A stretch of DNA of 64,000 bases from the NCBI RefSeq assembly GCF_014205015.1, contig NZ_JACHMO010000001.1, positions 2,480,001 to 2,544,000 of the forward strand. The letters run 5' to 3'. The notes under the pieces were generated by a model that had not been told where the DNA came from, ran no database searches, and saw only the letters and a list, made by a program, of their open reading frames with translations. Shown here piece after piece: positions 53,873 to 62,546 of this stretch; position 1 is the first letter of the stretch, and the number at the start of each line of letters is the position of its first letter. Both the position numbers and the translations under genes were made by a program. This stretch comes from Saccharothrix ecbatanensis (GTDB lineage Bacteria > Actinomycetota > Actinomycetes > Mycobacteriales > Pseudonocardiaceae).

Positions 53873-54708
53873 CGGACCCCCGGCTTCCGACCGACGCCCG
53901 CCACCGCGAGTCGCCGAGCCGTCTCGGAGACCGGCCTGGTGGAGTCCGGCCCGGTCGAGTTCGGCCGCCAGTCGGGCGTGCACACCACACCGGGGTCGAG
54001 CAGTTCGAAGCCCGCGAAGAACTCCGTGACCTCTTCGGCGGTCCGCATGTACGCGGGGGTGTCGGTGTCCTTCGACATGGCGATCGCGCTGCGCAGCACC
54101 ACCGGGTTGTCGCCCTCGGTGCCGTGCGTGACGAGCAGGTGGCTGCCCGGCGCGAGCACGTCCCGGTAGCGCGCGACCAGTCTCGCCGGATCGTCGTCGT
54201 CGTGGACGTAGTGCAGGACGCCGAGCATCAGCAGGCAGACCGGCCGGTCGAAGTCGATCAGCCGGCGCACCTCGGGCAGCGCCAGCACCTCGTCCGGGTC
54301 GGTGAGGTCGGCGCTGACCATCGCGGCCCGCTCCTCGCCCTCCAGGATCGCCCGGCCGTAGGCGAACGCGACCGGCTCGCGGTCGACGTACACCACCCGG
54401 CACGACGGGTCGTGCTCCCACGCGATCTCGTGCACGTTCCCGACCACGCCCGCGGTCGGGATGCCCGAGCCGAGGTCCAGGAACTGCCGGATGCCCTCGC
54501 GCAGGCAGTGCTCGACGCCGCGGCGGAGGAACTTCTTGTTCAGCAGCGCGACTTCCGGCGCTTCGGGGACCTTCTCCAGCAGGCCGCGGGCGAACTCCCG
54601 GTCCACCTCGAAGTTGTGGTCGCCGCCCAGCAGGTAGTCGTACATGCGCGAGATGCTCGCCTTGGTGGTGTCGATACCAGGTGGTGCCCAGCTGGGTGTC
54701 TCGTTCAC
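53869..54708 (-). CDS. SAM-dependent methyltransferase (SAV2177/DUF574 family)
   Basis: A 279-residue protein of the actinobacterial DUF574 family. WAPPGIDTTKASISRMYDYLLGGDHNFEVDREFA and FLRRGVEHCLREGIRQFLDLGSGIPTAGVVGNVHEIA are diagnostic; VVYVDREPVAFAYGRAIL is the SAM-binding acidic strand. The family is numerous in actinomycetes, with crystal structures but no settled substrate. It starts at ATG and overlaps the beta-helix gene. Its neighbours do not suggest a clear role in the cluster. Confidence 0.92.
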   Translation of the reverse strand: MNETPSWAPPGIDTTKASISRMYDYLLGGDHNFEVDREFARGLLEKVPEAPEVALLNKKFLRRGVEHCLREGIRQFLDLGSGIPTAGVVGNVHEIAWEHDPSCRVVYVDREPVAFAYGRAILEGEERAAMVSADLTDPDEVLALPEVRRLIDFDRPVCLLMLGVLHYVHDDDDPARLVARYRDVLAPGSHLLVTHGTEGDNPVVLRSAIAMSKDTDTPAYMRTAEEVTEFFAGFELLDPGVVCTPDWRPNSTGPDSTRPVSETARRLAVAGVGRKPGVR

Positions 54709-54876
54709 GGCCTGGCCCTCCGTGTCGCCCTAGAAAGCTACACCTTCTTATAGCAGCACGGCTGACGTCAGGGAAGTGGCAACCGCCCTTTCCTGCTCGT
54801 TGTCGAAGCGGCTGTCCAAATAAGCTTTAGTCACATATGGTGAAGCGCGTTGCCGTGGTGAAGGGCGGACCCCGAC

Positions 54877-56679
54877 ATGACCGACGACGAGCCGACGTAC
54901 GGCGGCACCCTGCGCTACTTCGGCCCCGGCGGTATGGACCACGTGGACCCGGCGTGCGCCTACTACACGTTCTCCCACCAGGTGATCCGGCTGTTCGCCC
55001 GCCAGCTCTACGGCTACCGCACCGCCGTGGACGGCTCGGCGCTGACGCCGGTGCCGGACGTCGCGCTGGACGTGCCCGAGGTCGGCGCGGACGGCCTCGT
55101 CCACACGATCCGGCTGCGCACCGGGGTCCGGTGGGACACCGACCCGCCGCGCGAGGTCACCGCCGAGGACTTCGTGCGCGGCCTCAAGCGGATGTGCAAC
55201 CCGGTCGTCGGCTCGGGCGCGATCCACTACTACACCAGCACCATCGCGGGCATGGCCGAGTTCGCGCGGAACTACCGCGACCGGTTCGCGGGCCGCACAC
55301 CGACCGCCGCCGACCTCGCCGGGTTCCAGGACGCCAACGAGGTGCGCGGCCTGCGCGCGGTCGGACCCAAGACCCTGGTGGTCGAGTTGACCAGGCCCGC
55401 CAACGACCTGCTGAACGTGCTGGCCACGACGTTCGCCTCCGCCGCGCCGCGCGAGTACGACGCCTTCCTCCCGGACAGCCCCGAGTTCGTCCGCGGCGTG
55501 CGCTCCAACGGGCCGTATCGGCTCGTCTCCTACCGGCACGCCGAGTCCCTGCGGATGGAGCGCAACCCGGCGTGGCGGGCCGACACGGACCCGTTGCGGC
55601 ACGGCTACGTGAACGCGATCGACGTCCGGATGTCCAGGGTGGACGACGACACCGTGCGTGACGCGATCGAGCGCGGCGACGCCGACCTGTCCTGGGGCGC
55701 CCCGGTGATCAGCCGCGACCGGGTGCCGCCGGACGCCGACCGGCACCTCGGATACGCGCTCAACCCCTACCTGACGTTCAACCTGCGCAGCCCCAACGAG
55801 CGCGGCGCGGTGCGCAACCTGCTGGTGCGGCGGGCCGTCGCGCACGCGATCGACAAGGCCGCGATGGTCAAACTCTTCGACGACATGGACCTGGGCACGG
55901 TGACCACCGTCGCGCACACCGCCATCCCGCGCGGCAACACCGGCCACCGCGAGTACAACCGCTACCCGACGCCCGGCGACCGCGGCGACCCGCGCAAGTG
56001 CCGCGAACTGCTCGCGGAGGCCGGCTACGGCGACGGTCTGGTGCTGCGCGCGCTGTACCGGTCGGACGCGCCGCACGCCGACGTCGCCGAGTTCTACGCG
56101 GAGAACCTCGAACGCGGGGGCATCACCGTCGACCTGGTGCTGATCAGCCAGGCGGACGACTACTACCGCTTCCTCCAGGACCCGGCGAAGGCGGTCGCCG
56201 GCGAGTGGGACATCACCGCCGCCGCGTGGACACCGGACTGGTTCGGCAACAACGGCCGGGCCTGGGTGCAGCCGATGTTCCAGTCCAACTTCGCCGCCGG
56301 TACCAGCAACTACGGCGACTACCGCAACCCGGAGGTCGACCGGCTGATCGAGGCCGCGCTGTCCGAACCCGACCCGGACCGGGCCGCGGACCTGTGGCAC
56401 GAGGTGGACCGGCAGGTCATCGAGGACGTGGCGATCGTGCCGATCCTGATGTGCGAGCCGACGATCCCGCACATGACCGGCCACCGGGTGCGCGGCGCGC
56501 TGCCGATGCCGCAGGTCGACCGGTGGCTGGACGCGGCGAACCTGTGGCTCGACCCGACGTCCCGACCGCACGCCGGGCAGGGGTCGGGCGCTGACCAGGG
56601 GTCGCACGTGACGGGCGCCGGGCAGGGGACGCACGTGGCGCAGGTGGCGGGCGCCGGTCACCGGCCGATGCCGCGGTAG
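54877..56679 (+). CDS. Oligopeptide-binding (SBP_bac_5) protein without signal peptide
   Basis: A 600-residue extracellular-solute-binding-protein family member. It has the whole fold (YGGTLRYFGPGGMDHVDPACAYYTFSHQVIRLFARQLYGY, FVRGLKRMCNPVVGS, RSNGPYRLVSY, LLVRRAVAHAIDKAAM, NYGDYRNPEVDRLIEAALSEPDPDRAADLWHEVDRQV). Its N-terminus MTDDEPTYGG has no signal peptide or lipobox, and no permease or ATPase gene is adjacent, so it is probably cytoplasmic. Comparable proteins occur in enediyne clusters, where a role in binding or self-protection is suspected. The last 35 residues are Gly/Gln/His-rich repeats. Its 3' end overlaps the convergent dehydrogenase gene by 22 nt. Confidence 0.85.
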   Translation: MTDDEPTYGGTLRYFGPGGMDHVDPACAYYTFSHQVIRLFARQLYGYRTAVDGSALTPVPDVALDVPEVGADGLVHTIRLRTGVRWDTDPPREVTAEDFVRGLKRMCNPVVGSGAIHYYTSTIAGMAEFARNYRDRFAGRTPTAADLAGFQDANEVRGLRAVGPKTLVVELTRPANDLLNVLATTFASAAPREYDAFLPDSPEFVRGVRSNGPYRLVSYRHAESLRMERNPAWRADTDPLRHGYVNAIDVRMSRVDDDTVRDAIERGDADLSWGAPVISRDRVPPDADRHLGYALNPYLTFNLRSPNERGAVRNLLVRRAVAHAIDKAAMVKLFDDMDLGTVTTVAHTAIPRGNTGHREYNRYPTPGDRGDPRKCRELLAEAGYGDGLVLRALYRSDAPHADVAEFYAENLERGGITVDLVLISQADDYYRFLQDPAKAVAGEWDITAAAWTPDWFGNNGRAWVQPMFQSNFAAGTSNYGDYRNPEVDRLIEAALSEPDPDRAADLWHEVDRQVIEDVAIVPILMCEPTIPHMTGHRVRGALPMPQVDRWLDAANLWLDPTSRPHAGQGSGADQGSHVTGAGQGTHVAQVAGAGHRPMPR

Positions 56680-58010
56680 CCGAACCCGTTGCGCCGCAAC
56701 CGTTCGATGTACTCACGCGAGTAGTAGGCGCGGCCGTCGAACACCAGGCACGGCAACGAGACCAGCCCGGCCAGCCACTCCGGCGGCAGGTCGGCGAACG
56801 CCCGGTGCCCGGCCAGCACCGCCACGCAGTCCGCGCCCACCACGGCATCCGCCAGCTCCCGCTCGGGCTCGACGCCGAACACCCGGCGCATCGCGTCCGG
56901 GTCGGCCAGCGGGTCGAACAGCCGCACGGTCGCGCCGGTCGCCCGCAGCGCACGCACCACACCCAGCACCGGGGTGTGCCGCAGGTCGCCGGTGTCGCTC
57001 TTGAACGCCGCGCCGAGCACGGCGACCGTCGCCGAGCCGACGTCCTTGCCCAGCTTCGCCAACTCGTCGCCGATCAGCCCGGCGGCGTAGTCCGGCATCG
57101 CGTCGTTGACCTCCCGCGCGGTGCGCACCGTGCGCAGGTCCGCACCCCGGTCCCGCGCCGCCCGCCACACCATCCACGGGTCCTTGGTCAGGCACGACCC
57201 GCCGACGCCGACGCTGGGCAGCAGCACGTTCACCCGTCCCGTGCCCTTGGGCAGCGAGTTCGCCGCCGAGATCACCTCCAGCACGTCCACGCCGTAGAGC
57301 GCGCAGAACCGGGCGAGTTCGTTCGCCATGGCCACGTTCACGTCGATCCACCAGTTGCTGGCCAGCTTCACCACCTCGGCCACGTCGGCGTCCGGCACGC
57401 GCCGCACCTCCACGCCGAGCGCGGTGCGCCAGAACAGGTCCGCGGCGTCCGCGCTGGCCGGGTCGCAGCCGCCGACCACCACCGGCAGGGTCACGAGCTG
57501 CGCCAGCGCGTTGCCCTCGGCCAGTCGTTCCGGGCAGTACGCCAGCCCGAAGTCCTCGCCCTGCACCAGCCCCGAGCCCTCCAGCAGCGGCTTGACCAGG
57601 CCCCGCGTCACGCCCGGCGCGACCGTGCTCTTCAGCAGCACCAGCTGTCCCGGCCGTAGCCGGGGCGCCAATTCCCCGCACACCTCCTCCAGCTGCGCGG
57701 TCTCCAGCGCCCCGCCGTCGTCCACCGGTGTCCCGACGGTCACGACGACGACGTCCACCGCGCGTACCGCGTCGTAGTCGGTGGTGAACGCCAGCAGCGG
57801 ACCGCCCGCCAGCCCGGCCAGCGCCTCCGCCAGACCGGGCTCGGGCACCCGGCACCGCCCGGCCGCGAGATCGGCGACGAGGTCGCGGTCGCGGTCGACG
57901 CCGACCACGTCGAACCCGGCTCCGGCCAGCGTCACGCCCAGGCAGGACCCCACGTACCCGAAGCCGATGACGGCGATCCGCGGAGCACCCGCTGCCGGCC
58001 AGAACCGCAT
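56658..58010 (-). CDS. UDP-glucose 6-dehydrogenase (nucleotide sugar dehydrogenase)
   Basis: A 450-residue NAD-dependent four-electron dehydrogenase. The NAD motif is VIGFGYVGSCLGVTLAGAGFDVVGVDRD near residue 14-41; the active-site Cys is in GVGGSCLTKDPW near 270; the third domain has LGAAFKSDTGDLRHTPVLGVV. It converts UDP-glucose to UDP-glucuronate, the first step towards pentoses and amino-pentoses. It is the last gene of a minus-strand operon with a methyltransferase, two glycosyltransferases and an aminotransferase; spacing to the methyltransferase is 7 nt. The 3' end overlaps the convergent binding-protein gene. Confidence 0.92.
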   Translation of the reverse strand: MRFWPAAGAPRIAVIGFGYVGSCLGVTLAGAGFDVVGVDRDRDLVADLAAGRCRVPEPGLAEALAGLAGGPLLAFTTDYDAVRAVDVVVVTVGTPVDDGGALETAQLEEVCGELAPRLRPGQLVLLKSTVAPGVTRGLVKPLLEGSGLVQGEDFGLAYCPERLAEGNALAQLVTLPVVVGGCDPASADAADLFWRTALGVEVRRVPDADVAEVVKLASNWWIDVNVAMANELARFCALYGVDVLEVISAANSLPKGTGRVNVLLPSVGVGGSCLTKDPWMVWRAARDRGADLRTVRTAREVNDAMPDYAAGLIGDELAKLGKDVGSATVAVLGAAFKSDTGDLRHTPVLGVVRALRATGATVRLFDPLADPDAMRRVFGVEPERELADAVVGADCVAVLAGHRAFADLPPEWLAGLVSLPCLVFDGRAYYSREYIERLRRNGFGYRGIGR

Positions 58011-58017
58011 GGCTCGC

Positions 58018-58755
58018 TCACTCTCTGGTCCCGATGAAGTAGCCGTTCGCGAAGGGCTCGGCCGTCACGTACTCGACGTCGGCGCACCCGGCGCGCCGGA
58101 ACGAGCCCAGCACCTCGTTCCGGCTGAAGGGCGTGTACACGTGGGTCTGGGTGAAGTGCTCGACGCCGTCCGGACCGGCGACCACGAAGTGGATCTCCAT
58201 CTCCGCCGACCGGCCCGGCAGCGTGGTCCGCGACACCCGCGACATCACCCGATCGCCGTCGCGGACGATCTCCGCGCCGATGTAGCCGTCCAGGTACTGC
58301 TCCGGGAACCACCACGGCTCGGCGAACAGCACGCCGCCCGGCGACAGGTGCCGCGCCATGCACCCGACCAGCATGTCCAGCTCCTCGACCGACCGCATCA
58401 GGGCGAACGTGCCCCACATGCACACGACGGTGTCGTAGGTCCGGCCCAGGTCGAAGTCCCGCATGTCCTCGTCGTGCACCACCACGTCCGGCAGCTTGGC
58501 CCTGGTCTCCTCGCGCATCCGGCTCGACAGGTCCAGGCCCTCGACCGTCGTGAACGCCTTGGCGTAGTGGGTGAGGTGCTCGCCGGTGCCGCTGCCCACG
58601 TCGAGCAGGGACGCGGCGCCGGGCTTGCGGGCCAGCACCAGGTCCACCACGCCGACCGCCTCGGCGCGGTAGTCCTTGCCCTTGTGGTCGCGGTAGATCG
58701 AGTCGAACCAGTCGGCGAGCTTGTCGAAGATCCGCTCGGCGTTCTCGTCGGCCAC
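58018..58755 (-). CDS. SAM-dependent methyltransferase, probable amino-sugar N-methyltransferase
   Basis: A 245-residue class I methyltransferase. IFDKLADWFDSIYRDHKGKDYRAEA is the entry helix, SLLDVGSGTGEHLTHYAKAF the SAM motif I, DEDMRDFDLGRTYDTVVCMWGTFALM motif II, and HLSPGGVLFAEPWWFPEQYLDGYI a substrate-side loop typical of DesVI/TylM1-like nucleotide-amino-sugar N-methyltransferases. The GTG has GGAGGAGG upstream; the longer open frame covers the glycosyltransferase region as a shadow. Given its operon, N-methylation of a UDP-amino-pentose is likely, but O-methylation cannot be excluded. Confidence 0.87.
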   Translation of the reverse strand: MADENAERIFDKLADWFDSIYRDHKGKDYRAEAVGVVDLVLARKPGAASLLDVGSGTGEHLTHYAKAFTTVEGLDLSSRMREETRAKLPDVVVHDEDMRDFDLGRTYDTVVCMWGTFALMRSVEELDMLVGCMARHLSPGGVLFAEPWWFPEQYLDGYIGAEIVRDGDRVMSRVSRTTLPGRSAEMEIHFVVAGPDGVEHFTQTHVYTPFSRNEVLGSFRRAGCADVEYVTAEPFANGYFIGTRE

Positions 58756-58808
58756 GGGTTGCCTCCTCCGGTCAGGACAGCGGGTCAGGACAGCGGGTGG
58801 GGTGCCGG

Positions 58809-59951
58809 TCAGGGCAGCCGGTCCGCCAGCTGGTCCGCGATCCGGTCCACGACGACGGCCGGCGAGGGGAGGCCGGCGATCTCCGCGCGCACCGCGGCCG
58901 TCGCGGCGCGCAGCCCGTCGTCCACGACCAGCCGTTCCAGCAGCGCGCTGGTCACGTCGGCGCGGTCGCACACCAGGCCGACACCGCTGTGCCGGATGGC
59001 GTTGCACGTGACGTGCTGCATCTGGTCGCGCGGGTCGACGGCGGCCAGCTGCGGCACGCCCGAGTCGACGGCGGTGATCGTGGTGGCCGACCCGCCGTGG
59101 TGCACGACGGCCGCGCAGGTGCGCAGCAGCACGTGCAGCGGGACCCAGCCCACCGACCGCACGTTGGGCGGCAGCTCGCCCAGCGGCGAGATGTCCACGT
59201 CGCCCAGCGCCAGCACGAACTCCGCGTCCGCCCCGGCCGCGGCGGCCAGCAGCGGCGCGACCGAGTCCACCCCGAACGTCTGCAACTCGATGGTGCCGAG
59301 CGTGATCGCGATCCGGGGCCGCTCCGGCGCGCGGGTCAGCCAGTCGTCCAGCACCGCGCCGCCGCTGTACGTGACCCAGCGCGTGAACCAGCCCTCGGGC
59401 TCGTACTGGAGCATGCTCGGCGGGAACGCCTCCAGCGTCACGTCCGGCTCGGGCAGCACCACCCGGTACCGCTCGCAGAGGTCCTGGAGATAGCCGCCCA
59501 CCGCCTTGTGCAGCCGGCCCGTGCGGTTGCCACCGAGGTTGCGCTGTACGGCGGGCACCCCGCGTCGGGCAGCGCCGAACAGCCCCGCGGTGGCGCCCTG
59601 GTCGTACACCACCAGGTCCGGTTCCCACTCGTCGGCCAGCTGGACGGTCCGGTCGACCGCCCGCCGGTTGACCGCGGCGATCGACGGCGCCCAGTCGGAC
59701 ACGTCGACGACGGGTTTCGTCGTGGCGGTGGCGGCGAAGTCCGGGTAGTCCCGCGCCACCTCCTCGAACACCGCGACCGAGCTGAAGCCCGGCGCGACGT
59801 CCACCACCTCGAGCCCGGCCGCCGCCGCCCTGGCGCTGTGCTCGGCGACCGTCACGACCACGTCGTGGCCCGCCGCCCGGAACGCCCAGGCGAGGCTCAC
59901 CAGGGGGAACAGGTGCCCGACACCGGGCGCGGCACAGAACATCACGCGCAT
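58809..59951 (-). CDS. Glycosyltransferase, GT1 family (CalG/UGT-like)
   Basis: A 380-residue GT-B enzyme of the natural-product type. The acceptor domain begins RVMFCAAPGVGHLFPLVSLAWAFRAAGHDVVV, with the catalytic His in GVGH. The donor domain has ITLGTIELQTFGVD, SVGWVPLHVLLRTCAAVVHHGGSATTITAVDSGVPQLAAVDPRDQMQH, the nucleotide-diphosphate-binding HHGGSAT and DQ pair. It is similar in length and motifs to the calicheamicin CalG enzymes. The sugar and acceptor are unknown; the amino-pentose is the obvious donor candidate. Confidence 0.92.
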   Translation of the reverse strand: MRVMFCAAPGVGHLFPLVSLAWAFRAAGHDVVVTVAEHSARAAAAGLEVVDVAPGFSSVAVFEEVARDYPDFAATATTKPVVDVSDWAPSIAAVNRRAVDRTVQLADEWEPDLVVYDQGATAGLFGAARRGVPAVQRNLGGNRTGRLHKAVGGYLQDLCERYRVVLPEPDVTLEAFPPSMLQYEPEGWFTRWVTYSGGAVLDDWLTRAPERPRIAITLGTIELQTFGVDSVAPLLAAAAGADAEFVLALGDVDISPLGELPPNVRSVGWVPLHVLLRTCAAVVHHGGSATTITAVDSGVPQLAAVDPRDQMQHVTCNAIRHSGVGLVCDRADVTSALLERLVVDDGLRAATAAVRAEIAGLPSPAVVVDRIADQLADRLP

Positions 59952-59988
59952 GCGAGTGGTCCCTTCTCGATCCGCTGTGCCGCGCGGG

Positions 59989-61122
59989 TCACCAACCGGC
60001 GCGGATGGTCGTGGAGATGTGGGCGAGGTCCTCGTCGGACAGCCACCAGCCCACGGGGATGTGCACCACCCGGTCGTGGACGGAGTCCAGACCGGGCAGC
60101 GGCACGCCGGCGTCCGCGACGCAGCTGTGCGCGTCGTTGCGGCGGGCGATGAGGCTGGTGCCGATGCCCGCCTCGGCGAGCCGGCGCAGGAAGCCCGGCC
60201 GGTCGTCCACCTTGACCGGGTAGACCCAGAACGACGGGTCGGCCGCGTCCGGCCGCGCGACCTGCTCCAGGCCGGGCACGTCCGCGAGTTCCTTGTCCAG
60301 GTGTGCCGCGTTCGACCGGTGCCGCTCCAGCAGGTCGTCCACCGCGGCCAGGTTCGCGAGCCCCACCGCGGCGCACAGCTCGTTGAGGTGGAAGCGGTAT
60401 CCCCAGTCGGCGACGTCGTACTCGCCCAGCCGCCGTTCGGAGTGCCGGTTGATGCCGAAGTAGCGGCGCGACTTCGCCCGGCGGTGCGCCTCCCCGTCCG
60501 GGAACGCGACCACGCCGCCGCTGCCGCAGGTGAGCAGCTTGATGGCGCCGAAGCTGTAGACGCTGATGTTGCCGTGCGTGCCCAACGGACGGCCGCGGAA
60601 CGTCGCGCCCCAGGCCTGGGCGCAGTCCTCGATGACGACGCAGCGCACGCCGTGCTCGGCCTCGCCCGCGTCCACGACGGCCCGCAGCCGGTCCAGGTCG
60701 ACCGGGTAGCCGGCCCAGTGCACCAGCACGATCGCGCGGGTGGCCGGGGTGATCTTGCGCGCCAGGTCGTCCAGGTCCATGTTCAGCGTGGCCGGGTCGA
60801 CGTCCACCCAGCGCAGCCGCAGACCCTCGGCGAGCACCGGCCAGTTCGTGGCCTCGAACGTCAGCGGGGTGCACAGCACCTCGGCGTCCCGATCCGCTGG
60901 GCGGCTGTCGCCGGGCCGGTGCACCAGGCTGAGCGCCAGTTGCAGGCCTGAGGTCGCCGAGTTGACCGCGGTGACGAACGGGTTGCCCAGCCGCGCGCCG
61001 ATCGACCGCTCGAACTCCTCGGCGCGCGGCCCGTGTTCGAGCTGACCGCTGCCCAACGCGCCCGCCACGCCGTCCAGCGCGTCGGGCAGGTTCATCGCCA
61101 CCTTGAACAACGGGATCATCAC
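59989..61122 (-). CDS. DegT/DnrJ/EryC1 sugar aminotransferase
   Basis: A 377-residue PLP enzyme that aminates keto-sugars on nucleotides. FVTAVNSATSGLQLAL binds phosphate, VVIEDCAQAWGATFRGRPLG holds the Asp to the pyridine nitrogen, and the Schiff-base Lys is in VYSFGAIKLLTCGSGGVV. The end of the domain (ARRNDAHSC) gives the substrate loop. In this set it would transaminate a UDP-4-keto-pentose at C4 as CalS13 does. It starts at GTG-ATG (61122/61119) just downstream of the second glycosyltransferase gene. Confidence 0.93.
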   Translation of the reverse strand: MMIPLFKVAMNLPDALDGVAGALGSGQLEHGPRAEEFERSIGARLGNPFVTAVNSATSGLQLALSLVHRPGDSRPADRDAEVLCTPLTFEATNWPVLAEGLRLRWVDVDPATLNMDLDDLARKITPATRAIVLVHWAGYPVDLDRLRAVVDAGEAEHGVRCVVIEDCAQAWGATFRGRPLGTHGNISVYSFGAIKLLTCGSGGVVAFPDGEAHRRAKSRRYFGINRHSERRLGEYDVADWGYRFHLNELCAAVGLANLAAVDDLLERHRSNAAHLDKELADVPGLEQVARPDAADPSFWVYPVKVDDRPGFLRRLAEAGIGTSLIARRNDAHSCVADAGVPLPGLDSVHDRVVHIPVGWWLSDEDLAHISTTIRAGW

Positions 61123-61140
61123 GCCCCCGGTTGCTAATAG

Positions 61141-62385
61141 CTAATGAAGTGAAGTCGCCCGTCCGGTGTCGGCCCGTCCGGTGTCGGCTCGCGCGGCGAG
61201 GAGGCCCTCGATCGCCTCGGCGGCGCGGGCGGCGCCGCCCGCCTCGTGGATGTCCTGCCGCATCCGGTCGACCCGCCGCCGCACCTCGGGGTCGTCGACC
61301 AGCCGGCGGACGGTGTCCGCGAGGGTGTCCGCGACGACCTGGTCCAGCGTCAGCCGGTGGCCGAGCCCCAGTTCCACGACCCGGTCGGCGGACGGCTCGG
61401 CCTCGGTGGCGTAGTCCGGCACGACCAGCAGCGGCACGCCCCAGCTCAGGGCCTCCATCACCGCGCCGGTGGTGCCCTGGGTGACGCAGGCGCTCGCGTG
61501 CCGGAGCACCTCGGGGAACGGGATCCACCGGTGCGCCTCGACGTTGTCGGGCAGCGCGCCGAGCACGTCCGGGTCGAGGAACTCGCCGACGGCGAGCACG
61601 ACCTGCCACGACGTGCCGTCGAACGCCCGCGCGAACTCCTGGAAGAACTCGGGGTGCTCGTTGAACGTGGTGCCCAGCGACACCAGCAGCACCGGCCGGT
61701 CCGGGTCGCGCGGCCGCCACCCGTCCACGGGGTCCTGCTGCGCCGAACCGGGCCCGACGAACACGTACCGCTCGTCGCACGACTCGGCGGCGATCTGGAA
61801 CGAGCGCGGGATGAACACCACGTTCAGCTCCTCGATCTCCGACCAGAAGTCTCGGATGGACAGGGCCACGCCGAACTCGGCCAGCAGCGGGGTCAGCCGA
61901 TCGCGGAACGGCCCGACCTCCGCCGGGTGCCGGAAACCGTGGCTGCGCCACAGTTCCTCGAAGATGGAGTAGACCGGGGTGGACGCGAAGATCGGCCACA
62001 TCCGCACCGCGGGCACGTCCCAGCGGGTGGCCAGCAGCCGGGCGGCGATGAACGGGAAGACGTCGTACAGGAGGAGGTCCGGCGGGTCGTCCGCGAGCTC
62101 CCGCTCGACGGGCCGCAGGATCGCCTCGTTCTCGGCCAGGTGGACCAAGTGGACCTGGGTCTCCGCGTCCGCCGCCGCGGCCAGGTCGGGCAGGTGCGCG
62201 TCGTCGAACACCGACTTGTAGAGCAGCGCCCGCGCGCCGACGGATTCGACCGTGGGCGCGAACTTCTCGTTGGTCACATAGGTGACGCGGTGCCCGCGGT
62301 CGACCAGTTCGGCGATGACGCCCAGGGAGGGGAGCACGTGTCCGGCGCCGGCGAGGTTGACGACCAGGATGTGGCGCCGCTCCAT
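61141..62385 (-). CDS. Glycosyltransferase, macrolide-glycosyltransferase (MGT) type
   Basis: A 414-residue GT1 enzyme. HILVVNLAGAGHVLPSLGVIAELVDRGHRVTYVTNEKFAPTVES at the N-terminus carries the catalytic His in GAGH, and the donor half has LLVSLGTTFNEHPEFFQEFARAF, HRWIPFPEVLRHASACVTQGTTGAVMEALSWGVPLLVVPDYATEAEPSADRVVELGLG. This is the pattern of macrolide and enediyne glycosyltransferases. It is the first gene of the five-gene sugar operon; the ATG has GCGAGGGG upstream, 36 nt after the predicted start of transcription. The 3' end repeats RADTGRADTGR. Confidence 0.92.
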   Translation of the reverse strand: MERRHILVVNLAGAGHVLPSLGVIAELVDRGHRVTYVTNEKFAPTVESVGARALLYKSVFDDAHLPDLAAAADAETQVHLVHLAENEAILRPVERELADDPPDLLLYDVFPFIAARLLATRWDVPAVRMWPIFASTPVYSIFEELWRSHGFRHPAEVGPFRDRLTPLLAEFGVALSIRDFWSEIEELNVVFIPRSFQIAAESCDERYVFVGPGSAQQDPVDGWRPRDPDRPVLLVSLGTTFNEHPEFFQEFARAFDGTSWQVVLAVGEFLDPDVLGALPDNVEAHRWIPFPEVLRHASACVTQGTTGAVMEALSWGVPLLVVPDYATEAEPSADRVVELGLGHRLTLDQVVADTLADTVRRLVDDPEVRRRVDRMRQDIHEAGGAARAAEAIEGLLAARADTGRADTGRATSLH

Positions 62386-62428
62386 GCGAACCCCTCGCGG
62401 TCGGTTGGTTCGTGATCAGCTTCGGCCA

Positions 62429-62457
62429 AACCTACCATCTGAAAATATAGTAAGCAA
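62429..62457 (-). promoter_or_regulatory. Promoter of the sugar operon
   Basis: On the minus strand TTGCTT (plus 62452-62457) and TAGGTT (plus 62429-62434) are separated by 17 nt, about 45 nt before the glycosyltransferase ATG. It is back to back with the exporter promoter. Confidence 0.7.
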
Positions 62458-62472
62458 CGACGAAATGAAGAG

Positions 62473-62501
62473 TTGCCTTATATAAGCGGCTGCTTTAGGA
62501 T
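62473..62501 (+). promoter_or_regulatory. Exporter promoter with palindromic operator, copy 3
   Basis: TTGCCT (62473-62478), 17 nt, TAGGAT (62496-62501). CTTATATAAG (62477-62486) is the core of the ACTTATATAAGT palindrome and again covers the end of the -35 box and the spacer, at the same place as in the ArsR promoter at 44106. Confidence 0.75.
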
Positions 62502-62546
62502 CGGCCTGTGCCGAACTCGGTTCGGCCGAGGCGAGGAGGAGGAGCG

